From assembly GCF_008709575.1 (NCBI RefSeq), contig NZ_VYIK01000014.1:1-61824 (forward strand): a stretch of 61,824 bases of DNA, in the 5' to 3' direction. Made by a program: the position numbers and the translations under genes. Of this stretch, positions 20,069 to 30,086 are shown one piece after another. Source of the stretch: Mycobacterium sp. GTDB lineage: Bacteria > Actinomycetota > Actinomycetes > Mycobacteriales > Mycobacteriaceae. The notes beneath the pieces were generated by a model. The model was not told where the DNA came from. It did no database searches and worked only from the letters and a program-made list of their open reading frames with translations. The stretch's first letter is position 1. Every line of letters starts with the position of its first letter.

Positions 20069-20563
20069 GTGGAGGATTCGCGCAGCTCCCGGCGGCGCGG
20101 CCGGTCGCAGCGCCGGTCGCCGACGCGACGCGGCCGGGAGATGCGCGGGCCATTGCTGCCGCCCACGGTCCCCGGGTGGCGCAGCCGGGCCGAGCGGTTC
20201 GACATGGCCGTGCTGGAGGCCTACGAACCGATCGAGCGTCGCTGGCATGAGCGGCTGACCGGACTGGACGTGGCGGTCGATGAGATTCCCCGCATCTCGC
20301 CCAAGGATCCCGACAATGTGCAATGGCCGTCGGAGGTCGTCGCTGACGGGCCCATCGCCCTGGCTCGCTTGATTCCGGCCGGAGTCGATGTGCGCGGCAA
20401 CGCCACGCGCGCTCGCATCGTGGTATTCCGCAAGCCGATCGAGCGGCGCGCCGAAGACACCCTTGAACTCACTGAATTGCTGCACGAGATCCTGGTCGCT
20501 CAGGTGGCAACCTACTTGGACGTCGACGCCTCCGTCATCGACCCGACGATCGATGACGACTAG
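20069..20563 (+). CDS. Zincin-like metallopeptidase-family protein (Rv3259 family)
   Basis: The protein has 164 residues if it starts at the GTG at 20069, which has TACCAT six bases upstream (leaderless pattern). The M. tuberculosis protein corresponds to the internal ATG at 20141. The N-terminal extension is very basic. The core (MAVLEAYEPIERRW, VQWPSEVVADGPIALARLIPAG) belongs to the actinobacterial metallopeptidase-fold family. The expected HExxH is reduced to HEILV near the C-terminus, so catalytic activity is doubtful. It is convergent with whiB2, 12 bp away. Confidence 0.7.
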   Translation: MEDSRSSRRRGRSQRRSPTRRGREMRGPLLPPTVPGWRSRAERFDMAVLEAYEPIERRWHERLTGLDVAVDEIPRISPKDPDNVQWPSEVVADGPIALARLIPAGVDVRGNATRARIVVFRKPIERRAEDTLELTELLHEILVAQVATYLDVDASVIDPTIDDD

Positions 20564-20575
20564 CGGATCGCCCGG

Positions 20576-20944
20576 CTAGATGATGCCGCGCTTGAGGCGG
20601 CGGCGCTCGCGTTCGGAGAGCCCGCCCCAGATACCGAAGCGCTCATCGTGGGCCAGCGCGTATTCCAGGCACTCGGCGCGCACCTCGCAACCCAGGCAGA
20701 TTTTCTTGGCCTCTCGGGTGGAGCCACCCTTTTCGGGGAAAAACGCCTCGGGATCGGTCTGCGCACACAAGGCGCGGTCTTGCCACTGGTCGGCGCTAAC
20801 CGGGGCGGCTGCGAAGGTCACGGGCACTTCGGGCGCATCAGGCACCAAGCTCAGGTGGGGCCGGGCTGGGGCCCCCATCGTCGCAGAGCCGGCAGTGGCG
20901 TGCGGTGTGCTTCCCATCAGGCCCCGAAGGTGCTCATAGGACAT
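20576..20944 (-). CDS. whiB2: WhiB2 iron-sulfur regulator (WhmD)
   Basis: The protein has 122 residues. Cluster-binding Cys are at 60, 83, 86 and 92 (C...CLGC...C), with the GIWGG turn at 104-108 and a basic C-terminus RRRLKRG for DNA binding. WhiB2/WhmD is essential for septation in mycobacteria. I chose the ATG giving MSYEHLRG because GAGGAGG lies just upstream; the longer open frame has no such site. The N-terminal extension is longer than in M. tuberculosis (89 residues) and close to that of fast growers. Confidence 0.93.
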   Translation of the reverse strand: MSYEHLRGLMGSTPHATAGSATMGAPARPHLSLVPDAPEVPVTFAAAPVSADQWQDRALCAQTDPEAFFPEKGGSTREAKKICLGCEVRAECLEYALAHDERFGIWGGLSERERRRLKRGII

Positions 20945-21247
20945 GCTCCGCCTCCTCACCTGGTGTCGTTGGTCGTGAATCTCGCCGACTGTTTTGTTGA
21001 GCGGCCATCCCCATTCGAACAGATGATCGAATCTCGGTCTCGGACACCGAATTCGGCCGCCAACCGGAAATGACACTGGTGTGATTACACACGTGTTGGC
21101 AGCCGCGGTCAAGAGATCGCGCGCGATTGCATACCATCTCGTGACCACTTTGTGGCGTCACTGAGCCGGTTCCGCCGCGGCGTGTCGGGTGCGCGGGCCC
21201 GCGGCAGCCCCCGACTGACGCTGCCTGCGGGCGTAGGGTCGTCCGAT
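20945..21247. other. Intergenic region between whiB2 and fbiA
   Basis: This gap of 303 bp separates the divergent whiB2 and fbiA. I see no gene in it. It should contain the whiB2 promoter and 5' leader, which has the strong ribosome site, and the fbiA promoter with its -10 box at 21234-21239. Confidence 0.5.
21234..21239 (+). promoter_or_regulatory. Likely -10 box of fbiA
   Basis: TAGGGT ends eight bases before the fbiA GTG, and no ribosome site intervenes, as expected of a leaderless transcript. Confidence 0.45.
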
Positions 21248-22240
21248 GTGAAGATCACGGTTCTGGTCGGCGGGGTCGGGGGCGCCCGCTTTCTGCTCGG
21301 CGTGCAGCACCTGCTCGGCCTGGGTCGATTCGAGCGCCCAGCTGCTGCCGGCGACCACGAAGTGACCGCCGTCGTCAACATCGGCGACGACGCCTGGATG
21401 CACGGCCTGCGGATCTGTCCCGACCTGGACACCTGCATGTACACCCTGGGCGGGGCTGTCGACCCGCAGCGAGGCTGGGGTCATCGCAACGAGACCTGGC
21501 ATGCCAAGGAGGAATTGGCCCGCTACGGGGTGCAACCGGACTGGTTCGCGCTCGGCGACCGCGACCTGGCCACCCACCTGGTCCGGACCCAGATGCTGCG
21601 GGCGGGTTATCCGCTGTCACTGGTCACCGCGGCTCTGTGCGACCGCTGGCAGCCCGGTGCCACGCTGCTGCCGGCCAGCGACGACCGGTGCGAAACCCAC
21701 GTTGTCATCACCGATCCCGTCGATGCCACCCAGCGCGCGATCCACTTCCAGGAATGGTGGGTGCGCTACCGTGCCCAGGTTCCGACGCACAGTTTCGCCT
21801 TCATCGGAGCCGAGAAAGCCAACGCCGCAGCCGAAGTAGTGAACGCTCTCACCGACGCCGACATCGTCTTGATTGCGCCGTCGAATCCGGTGGTCAGTAT
21901 CGGCGCTATCCTGGCCATCCCCGGGATTCGCGCAGCCTTGCGGTCGACCCGCGCCCCGATCGTCGGATACTCTCCCATCGTCGCGGGAAAACCATTGCGC
22001 GGAATGGCTCATGAATGCCTCGCCGTGATCGGCGTGCAATCCACCGCCGAGGCGGTGGGCCGGCACTTCGGTGCCCGATCAGGCAATGGAATCCTGGACG
22101 GCTGGCTGATCCATGAGGGTGATCACGCCGAGATCGACGGCGTCGCCGTGCGGTCCGTACCGCTGCTGATGACCGACCCACGCGCAACGGCCGAGATGGT
22201 CAGTGCAGGGCTGGAACTCGCGGGCGTGGCGGCGCTATGA
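21248..22240 (+). CDS. fbiA: FbiA, 2-phospho-L-lactate transferase family (coenzyme F420)
   Basis: It transfers a phosphoenolpyruvyl/phospholactyl group from the activated guanosine compound to Fo, making dehydro-F420-0. The 330 residues compare with 331 for Rv3261. The N-terminus [18 protein letters not shown] holds the nucleotide-binding glycine motif; [20 protein letters not shown] and [13 protein letters not shown] are family hallmarks. The start is a GTG. The stop overlaps fbiB by four bases. Confidence 0.95.
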   Translation: MKITVLVGGVGGARFLLGVQHLLGLGRFERPAAAGDHEVTAVVNIGDDAWMHGLRICPDLDTCMYTLGGAVDPQRGWGHRNETWHAKEELARYGVQPDWFALGDRDLATHLVRTQMLRAGYPLSLVTAALCDRWQPGATLLPASDDRCETHVVITDPVDATQRAIHFQEWWVRYRAQVPTHSFAFIGAEKANAAAEVVNALTDADIVLIAPSNPVVSIGAILAIPGIRAALRSTRAPIVGYSPIVAGKPLRGMAHECLAVIGVQSTAEAVGRHFGARSGNGILDGWLIHEGDHAEIDGVAVRSVPLLMTDPRATAEMVSAGLELAGVAAL

Positions 22241-23580
22241 CCGAACACGGCAGTGCATCGGCGATCGAGATCCGGCCCGTCACCGGACTTCCCGAATTCC
22301 GACCCGGTGACGACTTGAGCGCCGCAATCGCCACCGCGGCGCCGTGGCTGCGCGACGACGACGTGGTGGTGCTCACCAGCAAGGTCGTCTCGAAATGCGA
22401 AGGCCGGCTCATTGCGGCCCCCGAGGATGCGCAGGCTCGAGACGAGCTGCGGCGCAAGCTTGTCGACGCCGAGGCGGTTCGCGTGCTGGCCCGCCGGGGC
22501 CGCACCCTGATCACCGAGAACCGGCTCGGTCTGGTGCAGGCCGCTGCCGGGGTGGACGGGTCCAACGTCGCGGCGACCGAACTCGCGCTGCTGCCCGTCG
22601 ACCCTGATGCCAGCGCCGCACGGTTGCGGGCCGAGCTGCGCCAACGGCTCGGCGTGACGGTCGCCGTGGTGATCACCGACACGACGGGCCGCGCGTGGCG
22701 CACCGGCCAGACCGACGTCGCAATCGGCGCGGCCGGGCTCACTGTGCTCCACGATTACGCGGGCACGGTCGACACCCACGGCAACGAACTGATCGTCACC
22801 GAGATCGCGGTCGCCGACGAGATCGCGGCCGCCGCCGACCTCGTGAAGGGCAAACTGACCGCGGTCCCGGTCGCCGTGGTGCGCGGACTGCGCGTCGTCG
22901 ATGACGGCTCTACGGCCCGGCAGCTGGTGCGGTCGGGCCCCGACGACCTGTTCTGGCTCGGCACCGCCGAGGCGCTCGACACCGGCCGCCGGCAGGCCCA
23001 GCTGCTGCGGCGTTCGGTGCGCCGGTTCGCCGACGACTCGGTGCCGGCACGGCTGATCGAGGACGCGGTCGGTGAGGCGCTCACCGCGCCGGCCCCGCAC
23101 CACACCCGCCCGGTGCGCTTCGTCTGGCTGCAGACTGCCGCTGTCCGCAGGCGGCTGCTGGACCGCATGCGCGAGCGGTGGCGCTACGACCTCGCCGGTG
23201 ACGGAAAACCCGAAGACGCTATCGAGCGGCGGGTAGCACGGGGCCAAATTCTCTACGACGCACCCGAAGTCATCATTCCGATGTTGGTGCCCGACGGCGC
23301 TCACCACTATCCGGACGCCGCCCGCACCCGGGCCGAACACACCATGTTCACCGTCGCGGTCGGGGCGGCGGTGCAGGCGCTGCTGGTAGCGCTGGCGGTG
23401 CGCGGGGTCGGCAGTTGCTGGATCGGCTCGACGATCTTTGCCGCCGACGTGGTCCGCGACGAACTTCGATTGCCGCTCGAGTGGGAGCCGTTGGGCGCGG
23501 TCGCGATCGGTTATCCGGCCGAGCCGGCGGCGCAGCCCCGAGACCCGGTGCCGATCGCCGATCTGCTGGTGCGCAAGTGA
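22237..23580 (+). CDS. fbiB: FbiB, F420 gamma-glutamyl ligase plus FMN reductase domain
   Basis: This 447-residue protein has two domains. Residues 1-240 are the F420-0:gamma-glutamyl ligase, with [14 protein letters not shown] and [21 protein letters not shown]. Residues ~245-447 are a nitroreductase-fold FMN domain ([21 protein letters not shown]) that reduces dehydro-F420-0. Its ATG overlaps fbiA, and its TGA overlaps the following Nudix start by four bases, so three genes are translated as one unit. Confidence 0.95.
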   Translation: MTEHGSASAIEIRPVTGLPEFRPGDDLSAAIATAAPWLRDDDVVVLTSKVVSKCEGRLIAAPEDAQARDELRRKLVDAEAVRVLARRGRTLITENRLGLVQAAAGVDGSNVAATELALLPVDPDASAARLRAELRQRLGVTVAVVITDTTGRAWRTGQTDVAIGAAGLTVLHDYAGTVDTHGNELIVTEIAVADEIAAAADLVKGKLTAVPVAVVRGLRVVDDGSTARQLVRSGPDDLFWLGTAEALDTGRRQAQLLRRSVRRFADDSVPARLIEDAVGEALTAPAPHHTRPVRFVWLQTAAVRRRLLDRMRERWRYDLAGDGKPEDAIERRVARGQILYDAPEVIIPMLVPDGAHHYPDAARTRAEHTMFTVAVGAAVQALLVALAVRGVGSCWIGSTIFAADVVRDELRLPLEWEPLGAVAIGYPAEPAAQPRDPVPIADLLVRK

Positions 23581-24116
23581 GCGTCCGACAGTCGGCGATC
23601 GACGTGCTATCCGATTGGCAGGCCCCCGACCGGGGCCAGGACTCGCTGCGCCATGCGGTGTTGTCGTTCCTACACGCGCGTGAGGATGCCTGCCGTCGCG
23701 CCTGCGTGCCGGGCCACATCACCGCCTCGATGGCCGTACTGGACCACACCGGGCGGCAGGTGCTGCTCACGCTGCACCCGCGGCTGGGCCGCTGGGTGCA
23801 GCTGGGCGGGCACTGCGAGGACAGCGACACCGACATCGCCGGGGCCGCACTGCGCGAGGCAACCGAGGAATCCGGTATCCCAGACCTGCGGCTGCAACCC
23901 GGCCTGGTCGCCGTGCACGCACATCCGATCACCTGCTCGCTGGGTGTGCCGACGCGTCACCTGGACCTGCAGTTCGCCGCGCACGCGCCACCCGGCGCAG
24001 AGATCGCGCTGAGCGACGAGTCGGTGGACCTGCGCTGGTGGCCGGTTGATGCCTTGCCGGCTGGTTCCGATGACGCGCTGGCGTACCTGGTCGCGTGGGC
24101 ACGCGGCCGGCGATAA
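23577..24116 (+). CDS. Nudix hydrolase coupled to fbiB
   Basis: The protein has 179 residues. A Nudix-like box is visible (GGHCEDSD... then [10 protein letters not shown]), one residue longer than the standard spacing and with Asp in place of the first box Glu. The surrounding fold fits ([20 protein letters not shown]). Its GTG overlaps the fbiB stop (GTGA). It may cleave a nucleotide diphosphate by-product or clean up F420/guanylyl intermediates; this is inference from position. No M. tuberculosis gene at this position comes to mind. Confidence 0.85.
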   Translation: MSVRQSAIDVLSDWQAPDRGQDSLRHAVLSFLHAREDACRRACVPGHITASMAVLDHTGRQVLLTLHPRLGRWVQLGGHCEDSDTDIAGAALREATEESGIPDLRLQPGLVAVHAHPITCSLGVPTRHLDLQFAAHAPPGAEIALSDESVDLRWWPVDALPAGSDDALAYLVAWARGRR

Positions 24117-24318
24117 TCAACCGCGGCAACGGCATGTGCGGTCACAACACCGCGCCCGTTGCCGGTGAGTGAGCAATTGCCCGTCGTTGTGGTCGACTAT
24201 GACCCTTAGGAAATCACATTGTCCCGTCACGACAAGGCATTTCGAAGTTACGGTTCTTTCTCGGACACCATTTCATCGACGTAGATGTACTTAATAAGTT
24301 GCTTTAGGATTGTGCGCG
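24117..24318. other. Intergenic region before the PGRS gene
   Basis: About 200 bp of lower GC, with TA-rich stretches near 24285-24305. I see no gene; it probably holds the promoter of the PGRS-propeller gene. Confidence 0.4.
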
Positions 24319-27048
24319 GTGGCTCATCATGTCAGCAGAAATATCCGCAAGGCTCGCCGCACCAAGTCCCGCCGGCGCAGATGTGCGGTGAGGATGGGCG
24401 CCACGACCGGGGCGTTATGGCTCGCAGCGATAGTTCCGGTTGCTCCGACACCATTCGTGCATGCCGATGTCTTGGAATGGATCCTCAACCCGATCCTTGA
24501 TCCGCTGGCAGGCGGGGCTGTTGCGACCAACCCGGGGTTGGGTGATGCGGGTGGGGCAGCTGTAGAGCAGTCGGGCGAGCTGGATGCCGTGCTGGTGGAA
24601 CTGGTTCAGCAGCTAAACACCGCCGTCATCGCAACAGCACAAGACTGGATAACCAGTCCGCTCGGACACGGTCTCGATCAGCTCATCAATGCGCCGTTTG
24701 TGGACTTGTTCGGTCGAGATTTGATCGGCAACGGAGTCAACGCATTCACCGGTGCCAACACCTCGATACTCGGGGGTTCGGGGATCTTCGGCAACCTAAG
24801 TGACGGTGGGTTTTTGGTCGGCGACGGCGGCACTGGGGCCACCGGGGTGGCCGGGGTGGATGGCGGCGATGGCGGTATCGGCGGCTCGGCCGGACTCATC
24901 GGCGACGGCGGCACCGGCGGGAACGGGGTCGATGGCGGGACCGGCGGGACCGGCGGGACCGGCGGGCTGCTGCTCGGTAATGGCGGGGACGGCGGGGCCG
25001 GCGGGACCGGGGTTGATGGTGGGGCCGGCGGAGCCGGTGGGGCCGGTGGAAACGCCGTGGTATTCGGTAATGGCGGGGACGGCGGGGTCGGTGGTACCGG
25101 AGGGACCGGGATGAGCGGGGCGTCCGGCACACCTGGTATGCCCGGTGCGCCAGGTGAAATCGATGTTCACGGCGGTGCGGGTGGGGCCGGCGGTGCCGGC
25201 GGGGCCGGGAGTCCGGGCGGGGCAGGCGGAATTGGCGGGCCTGGCGGCGCCGGAGGCAATGCTGGATCGTTTATCGGGGATGGAGGTTCCGGCGGGGTCG
25301 GCGGGAACGGCGGCGACGGCGGTGACGGCGGCGACGGCGGAAACGGCGGAAACGGCGGAGTCGGCTACAGCCCAACCGCAGACACCGGCGGCAACGGCGG
25401 CAACGGCGGCGACGGCGGCAAGGGCGGCGACGGCGGGGCCGGCGGGGCCGGCGGTGATGGCGGTGCTGGGGGTTCCGGTGGTCTTGGTGGTATGTGGGGG
25501 AAAGCCGGGACTTCTGGAGCTGCCGGGATGGCCGGGGTCGCCGGGGTGCAGGGCGACGGCGGTGATGGTGGGGCCGGCGGGGCCGGCGGTAACGGCGCCA
25601 CCGGGACCACCGGGACGAGCGGGGCCAACGGCAACGCCGGTGCGGCCGGCACAGCGACCCACCCCAACGGTGGGCCCGGTGGCAACGGCGGCAACGGCGA
25701 CACCGGCGGGCGCGGCGGTGATGGCGGTGATGGCGGTGCGGGTGGGGCGGCCGGGGTCGGCCACATCGACGGCACGGTCGGTGCCGGCGGGGTTGGCGGC
25801 AACGCCGGCGACGGCGGTGACGGCGGCACCGGTGGTAACGGCGGGACCGGCGGGGCCGGTTATTCACAGACCGCGCCAAACGGTGTCAGCGCCGGCAACG
25901 GCGGGGCCGGCGGCACCGGCGGTGACGGCGGTGACGGTGGCACGGCAGGAACAGCAGGAACAGGCGGTCTCAACGGAGCCGGAACTGTTCGAGCCGAGTC
26001 AGGAGCACCGGGCAGTCCCGGTGAAGGTGGGGCCGGGGGCAACGGTGGGGTCGGCGGCAACGGCGGCTCCACACCCGTTGCCGCCGGCCAGTCCGGCGGC
26101 AACGGCAGCGACGGCGCCGGCCCCTCGGACAGCACAGGTGGTGCTGGCGGCCAGGGTGGTGACGGCGGGAAAGGCGGCGCCGGTGTCATCACCATCGACG
26201 TCGGAAGCGCCCCGTTGGGGGTAGCGGTCGGCTCCAACCCCGGTGATGTCTACGTCACCAACGCCGGCGCGGATACCGTGTCGGTGATCTATGACAACAA
26301 GGTCATCTACACCGTCGACGTCGGCAGCAGTCCGCACGGGGTGGCGGTCAGTCCCGTCACTGGCGACGCCTACGTCGCCAACTACGGCAGCGATACCGTC
26401 TCGGTGATCGACACCGACAGGGTGACTCATACCATCGACGTCGGCAGTGGTCCGTATGGGGTGGCGTTTGACCCCGGCACGGGCGATGTTTATGTCACCA
26501 ATGCCGGTAGCGACACGGTGTCGGTGATCGACCCTTCAGACAAGGACACGGTCGTTGCCACCATCAGCGTCGGGCAAGATCCGCAGCAACTGGCGGTCAG
26601 CTCCAGTACCGGGGATGTCTACGTCGTCAACATCGGCAGCGACACGGTGTCGGTGATCGGCCATTCCAACACTGTCGTTGCCACCATCACACTCGGCTCT
26701 GGCTTCGTGCCGGCAGGCATAGCGGTTGGCTCCACGGTCGGCTACGTCGCCAATTCCAGCAGCGGTACGGTGATCACCTTCGATCCCACCACAAATAAAC
26801 TAGGCGTTGAATTAATCGACGTCGGCGCGGCGCCACAAGGGGTGGCGATCAGCGCAGCCGGCCCGGATACCGGCGATGTCTACGTCGCTAACGCCGGCGC
26901 TGATACGGTGTCGGTGATCGATCCCAGCACCGCTACACTCATTGGCACCATCGACGTCGGCAAGCTTCCGACCGGCGTAGCGGTCAGCCCCGTCACCGGG
27001 GACGTCTACGTCAGCGATAACAACGGCGACACGATCTCAGCGTTTTAA
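24319..27048 (+). CDS. PGRS glycine-rich protein with C-terminal YVTN beta-propeller, no PE domain
   Basis: The protein has about 909 residues. A very basic start ([12 protein letters not shown]) precedes a hydrophobic segment ([22 protein letters not shown]) that looks like a signal peptide. Residues ~50-150 form a linker with [26 protein letters not shown], like the junction found in PE_PGRS proteins, but there is no PE domain. Residues ~160-630 are GGA/GGN/GGD repeats. The last ~285 residues are seven YVTN-type units ([23 protein letters not shown]...DTVSVID), enough for one complete seven-bladed propeller. The start is uncertain: GTG at 24319 has AGGA upstream, and an ATG 25 codons in is possible. 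It probably lies at the cell surface. Confidence 0.8.
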   Translation: MAHHVSRNIRKARRTKSRRRRCAVRMGATTGALWLAAIVPVAPTPFVHADVLEWILNPILDPLAGGAVATNPGLGDAGGAAVEQSGELDAVLVELVQQLNTAVIATAQDWITSPLGHGLDQLINAPFVDLFGRDLIGNGVNAFTGANTSILGGSGIFGNLSDGGFLVGDGGTGATGVAGVDGGDGGIGGSAGLIGDGGTGGNGVDGGTGGTGGTGGLLLGNGGDGGAGGTGVDGGAGGAGGAGGNAVVFGNGGDGGVGGTGGTGMSGASGTPGMPGAPGEIDVHGGAGGAGGAGGAGSPGGAGGIGGPGGAGGNAGSFIGDGGSGGVGGNGGDGGDGGDGGNGGNGGVGYSPTADTGGNGGNGGDGGKGGDGGAGGAGGDGGAGGSGGLGGMWGKAGTSGAAGMAGVAGVQGDGGDGGAGGAGGNGATGTTGTSGANGNAGAAGTATHPNGGPGGNGGNGDTGGRGGDGGDGGAGGAAGVGHIDGTVGAGGVGGNAGDGGDGGTGGNGGTGGAGYSQTAPNGVSAGNGGAGGTGGDGGDGGTAGTAGTGGLNGAGTVRAESGAPGSPGEGGAGGNGGVGGNGGSTPVAAGQSGGNGSDGAGPSDSTGGAGGQGGDGGKGGAGVITIDVGSAPLGVAVGSNPGDVYVTNAGADTVSVIYDNKVIYTVDVGSSPHGVAVSPVTGDAYVANYGSDTVSVIDTDRVTHTIDVGSGPYGVAFDPGTGDVYVTNAGSDTVSVIDPSDKDTVVATISVGQDPQQLAVSSSTGDVYVVNIGSDTVSVIGHSNTVVATITLGSGFVPAGIAVGSTVGYVANSSSGTVITFDPTTNKLGVELIDVGAAPQGVAISAAGPDTGDVYVANAGADTVSVIDPSTATLIGTIDVGKLPTGVAVSPVTGDVYVSDNNGDTISAF
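24820..26190 (+). repeat. PGRS-type GGX coding repeats
   Basis: Degenerate repeats coding [12 protein letters not shown] and GGV triplets, locally periodic at nine bases and interrupted by short non-glycine loops (for example near 25360 and 25860). This is the composition of PGRS domains. Confidence 0.85.
26190..27045 (+). repeat. Seven YVTN beta-propeller repeats
   Basis: Seven units of about 40 residues, each beginning near IDVGxxPxGVAV and containing GDVYVxNxGxDTVSVID. Units share high identity in the third strand (DTVSVI), so they are young duplications or under strong structural constraint. Confidence 0.85.
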
Positions 27049-27204
27049 TGCGTTGACCGTCGTCCGTGATCTACCACTCCGAGGCCCTTGAGAGGTCTGC
27101 AGATAGAGCGGGTCTAATTTCACCCGGCGCCGATGCCCGGTTGGGGTGGCGGTCCAGGAGAATTGGCGCCGCGGTGACGTCGATGTCAGTGGCCCAAGAC
27201 CGAC

Positions 27205-28278
27205 TCACACGTCCGACGAATACCTGATCCCGCCGTCGGGAATGCAGACTCCGGGCCACACCCGCGCCCCGCGCAACAGTTCGCAGCGCGCCCCGATGTC
27301 GGCACCGTCGCCGATCACGCCGTCGCGGATCAGCGCCCGCGGCCCGATGCGGGCGCCGAAGCCGATGATCGAGCGCTCGATCACGGAACCGGCCTCGACG
27401 CGGACGCCGTCGAAGACGACCGCGCCGTCCAACCGGACGCCCGGGCCGATTTCGGCTCCCCGCCCGACGACTGTGCCGCCGACGAGCACCGCGCCCGGGG
27501 AGATCGCCGCACCGTCGTGCACCAACTGCTCGCCGCGGTGGCCGCCCAGCGCGGGCGACGGGGCGATGCCGCGCACCAGATCCGCTGAGCCGCGGACGAA
27601 GTCCTCCGGAGTGCCCATGTCCCGCCAGTAGCTGGAATCGACATAACCGCACACCTTGACCGCGTCGGAGAGCAGCGCCGGGAACACCTCGCGTTCGACC
27701 GAGACCTCGCGCCCGCGCGGGATCCGGTCGATAATCTCCCGGGAGAACACGTAACAGCCCGCGTTGATCTGGTCGGTCGGCGGGTCTTGAGTCTTCTCCA
27801 AAAATGCTGTCACCCTGCCGTTTTCGGTCGGCACACAGCCAAACGCGCGCGGGTCGCCCACCCGCACCAAGTGCAGCGTGATGTCGGCGCGCTGCTCGCG
27901 GTGGAAGTTCAGCAGCTGCCCCAGATCGACGCCGGAGAGCACGTCGCCGTTGAACACCATCACGGTGTCGTGACGCAGCCGCGGTGCGACGTTGGCGATT
28001 CCGCCGCCGGTGCCCAGCGGGTGCTCTTCGGGCACGTAGTCGATCTGCAGCCCGAGCTTGGCACCGTCGCCGAATTCCCTTTCGAACACATGAGTCTGAT
28101 ACGACGTGCCCAGGATCACGTGCTCGATGCCGGCCGCCGCGATCCGCGACAGCAGGTGGGTGAGGAACGGCAGCCCGGCAGTGGGCAGCATCGGCTTGGG
28201 CACCGACAGCGTCAACGGTCGCAGCCGGGTGCCCTTGCCGCCGACCAGAACGACGGCATCGACCTCGAGCACTGTCAC
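27205..28278 (-). CDS. manC: Mannose-1-phosphate guanylyltransferase (ManC; ManB in M. tuberculosis naming)
   Basis: It makes GDP-mannose from mannose-1-phosphate and GTP. The protein has 357 residues. The nucleotidyltransferase signature VLVGGKGTRLRPLTL lies at the N-terminus, followed by VPKPMLP, MVFNGDVLSG and a C-terminal left-handed beta-helix of hexapeptide-like repeats (GTVVGRGAEIGPGVRLDG). The GTG start overlaps the wbbL stop (GTGA); the longer frame upstream is antisense noise. It is the last gene of rmlD-wbbL-manC. Confidence 0.93.
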   Translation of the reverse strand: MTVLEVDAVVLVGGKGTRLRPLTLSVPKPMLPTAGLPFLTHLLSRIAAAGIEHVILGTSYQTHVFEREFGDGAKLGLQIDYVPEEHPLGTGGGIANVAPRLRHDTVMVFNGDVLSGVDLGQLLNFHREQRADITLHLVRVGDPRAFGCVPTENGRVTAFLEKTQDPPTDQINAGCYVFSREIIDRIPRGREVSVEREVFPALLSDAVKVCGYVDSSYWRDMGTPEDFVRGSADLVRGIAPSPALGGHRGEQLVHDGAAISPGAVLVGGTVVGRGAEIGPGVRLDGAVVFDGVRVEAGSVIERSIIGFGARIGPRALIRDGVIGDGADIGARCELLRGARVWPGVCIPDGGIRYSSDV

Positions 28279-29147
28279 CACCGCCGTTTCGAGCTGCGCA
28301 CCAACAGTCGTGCCCGCGCCGCCAACCCGACCTTGAACGCCCAGCGCAGCGGCGCACGCCACCAACCGGGATGCCGATCGGCCAGGAAGATATAGGTGCT
28401 GGCGTGATGGGCCAGCAGGTTGGGTGCCGACTCCCGGCCGGTGGCGTGGCCCTTGTGGTGCAAAACCTCGGCCGACGGGACGTAGACGTTCAGCCATCCC
28501 GCCTTGCCCAGCCGATCGCCCAGGTCGACGTCTTCCATGTACATGTAATAACGCTCGTCAAATCCGCCGACCTGCTCGAACGCGGCCCGGCGTACCAAAA
28601 GGCAGGACCCGGACAGCCACCCCACCGGCCGCTCGCTGGGTGCTAGCTGCTCTTGCCGATAGGCTCTGGACCACGGGTTGGTCGGCCACAGCGGACCCAA
28701 CACGGCGTGCATGCCACCCCGGAGCAGGCTGGGCAGCTGGCGTGCCGACGGGTACACCGACCCGTCCGGGTCGCGGATCAGCGGACCCAAAGTGGCCGCA
28801 CGCGGCCACCGGGCGGCGGCGTCCAGCAGGGCGTCGATGCTGCCGGGGCCCCACTGCACGTCCGGGTTGGCCGCGATGAACCACTCCCCAACATCGTCCA
28901 AGGCCTCAGCGACCTGGGCGACGGCCCGGTTCACCGCGGTGCCGTAGCCGAGGTTGGACCCGGTCGAGAACAGCCGTACGTTGGGATAGCGTTCGACGGC
29001 GGCCTGCGGCGCCCCGTCGGTCGAGCCGTTGTCGGCCATCACCACGCACACCGGCCGGTCGGTGGCCAGTGACAGCGAGGCCAGGAACCGATCCAGGTGC
29101 GGGCCCGGGGAATAGGTCACCGTCACGACCGGCAGGGCATCACTCAC
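28275..29147 (-). CDS. wbbL: Rhamnosyltransferase WbbL
   Basis: This GT2-family glycosyltransferase adds rhamnose from dTDP-rhamnose to the GlcNAc-phospho-decaprenyl linker of arabinogalactan. The protein has 290 residues. Visible motifs are VVTVTYSPG at the start, MADNGSTDG, the acidic motif IAANPDV, WLSGSCLLVRR and the acceptor-side ERYYMYMEDVDLG. It is essential in M. tuberculosis (Rv3265c). Its start overlaps the rmlD end by eight bases. Confidence 0.95.
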   Translation of the reverse strand: MSDALPVVTVTYSPGPHLDRFLASLSLATDRPVCVVMADNGSTDGAPQAAVERYPNVRLFSTGSNLGYGTAVNRAVAQVAEALDDVGEWFIAANPDVQWGPGSIDALLDAAARWPRAATLGPLIRDPDGSVYPSARQLPSLLRGGMHAVLGPLWPTNPWSRAYRQEQLAPSERPVGWLSGSCLLVRRAAFEQVGGFDERYYMYMEDVDLGDRLGKAGWLNVYVPSAEVLHHKGHATGRESAPNLLAHHASTYIFLADRHPGWWRAPLRWAFKVGLAARARLLVRSSKRRW

Positions 29148-30018
29148 GCGTAGAGGGTAACGGTCGGTCGAACAGCGCTTGCGTCAGCGCGTCGCGCCAC
29201 GGCCGCAGCGGTGAGAGCCCCGCCTGTTGGGACACTCGGCCGGACAGCGCCGAATAACGCGGTCGGGGTGCCGGCCGGGGATAGGCGGCGCTGCTGACCG
29301 GGCGGACGCGGCCCGGATCGGCGCCGACGCCGGCGAACACCGCGCGAGCCTGCTCAAACCGGCTCACCGCCCCGTGGTTGGCGGCGTGCACGACCGAAGC
29401 ACGCACTCTCCCGTCGGCGATCTCCAGCAGCGCGGCGACCAAATCCGGGACGTAGGTCGGTGAGCCGGTCTGGTCATCGACGACCTCCACGATGCCGTCG
29501 CCGGCGGCCAGTTTGCGCATCACCGCGACGAAGTCCTTGCCGTCTCCGGTGTAGACCCAGGCCGTGCGCACCACGGTGGCCTGCGGCAATGTGGCCAGCA
29601 CGGCCTTTTCGCCGGCAAGTTTGGTCCGCCCGTAGACACTGATCGGATCGGTTCGATCGCCGGGTTCGTACGGGCGCGGCTGCGAGGCGCCGAAGTCACC
29701 GCTGAACACGTAGTCGGTGGAGATGTGGATCAACCGAGCGCCGACGCGCGAACAGGCCTGCGCGATGTACCCCGGACCGGTCGCGTTCACCGCGTAGGCG
29801 GCCGCTTCGTGGCTTTCCGCGCCGTCGACGTCGGTGTAGGCCGCGCAGTTGACCACCACATCGCCGGGCTCGAGGATCCGCTCTGCGGCGACCGGATCGG
29901 TCACGTCCCATTGCGCCGACGTCAACGCCAGCACCTCGCGGCCCTGCCGCGCGGCCTCGGCTGCCAGGAAGCTGCCGACCTGGCCGCCGGCGCCGGTGAC
30001 CACGATCCTGTCCCGCAT
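29140..30018 (-). CDS. rmlD: dTDP-4-dehydrorhamnose reductase RmlD
   Basis: It makes dTDP-L-rhamnose in the last step, using NAD(P)H. The protein has 292 residues. The Rossmann motif is GAGGQVGSFL at residues 9-18, NCAAYTDVDGAE follows near 57, and the catalytic YGRTK (Tyr-x3-Lys) is near 130 with STDYVFSG upstream. Its product is used by WbbL in the same operon. It diverges from lcp1 across about 70 bp. Confidence 0.95.
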   Translation of the reverse strand: MRDRIVVTGAGGQVGSFLAAEAARQGREVLALTSAQWDVTDPVAAERILEPGDVVVNCAAYTDVDGAESHEAAAYAVNATGPGYIAQACSRVGARLIHISTDYVFSGDFGASQPRPYEPGDRTDPISVYGRTKLAGEKAVLATLPQATVVRTAWVYTGDGKDFVAVMRKLAAGDGIVEVVDDQTGSPTYVPDLVAALLEIADGRVRASVVHAANHGAVSRFEQARAVFAGVGADPGRVRPVSSAAYPRPAPRPRYSALSGRVSQQAGLSPLRPWRDALTQALFDRPLPSTRE

Positions 30019-30086
30019 GGTGGCAAGTCTGGCACGCCGAAGCGCCGCTGTAAGCGATCATCCTGTGCCGTAAGTAACCTAGAGTG

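Noticed and set aside
25271..25879. Arg/His-rich and Pro-rich minus frames in the PGRS gene
   Set aside because: Shadow frames of GGN/GGC repeats.
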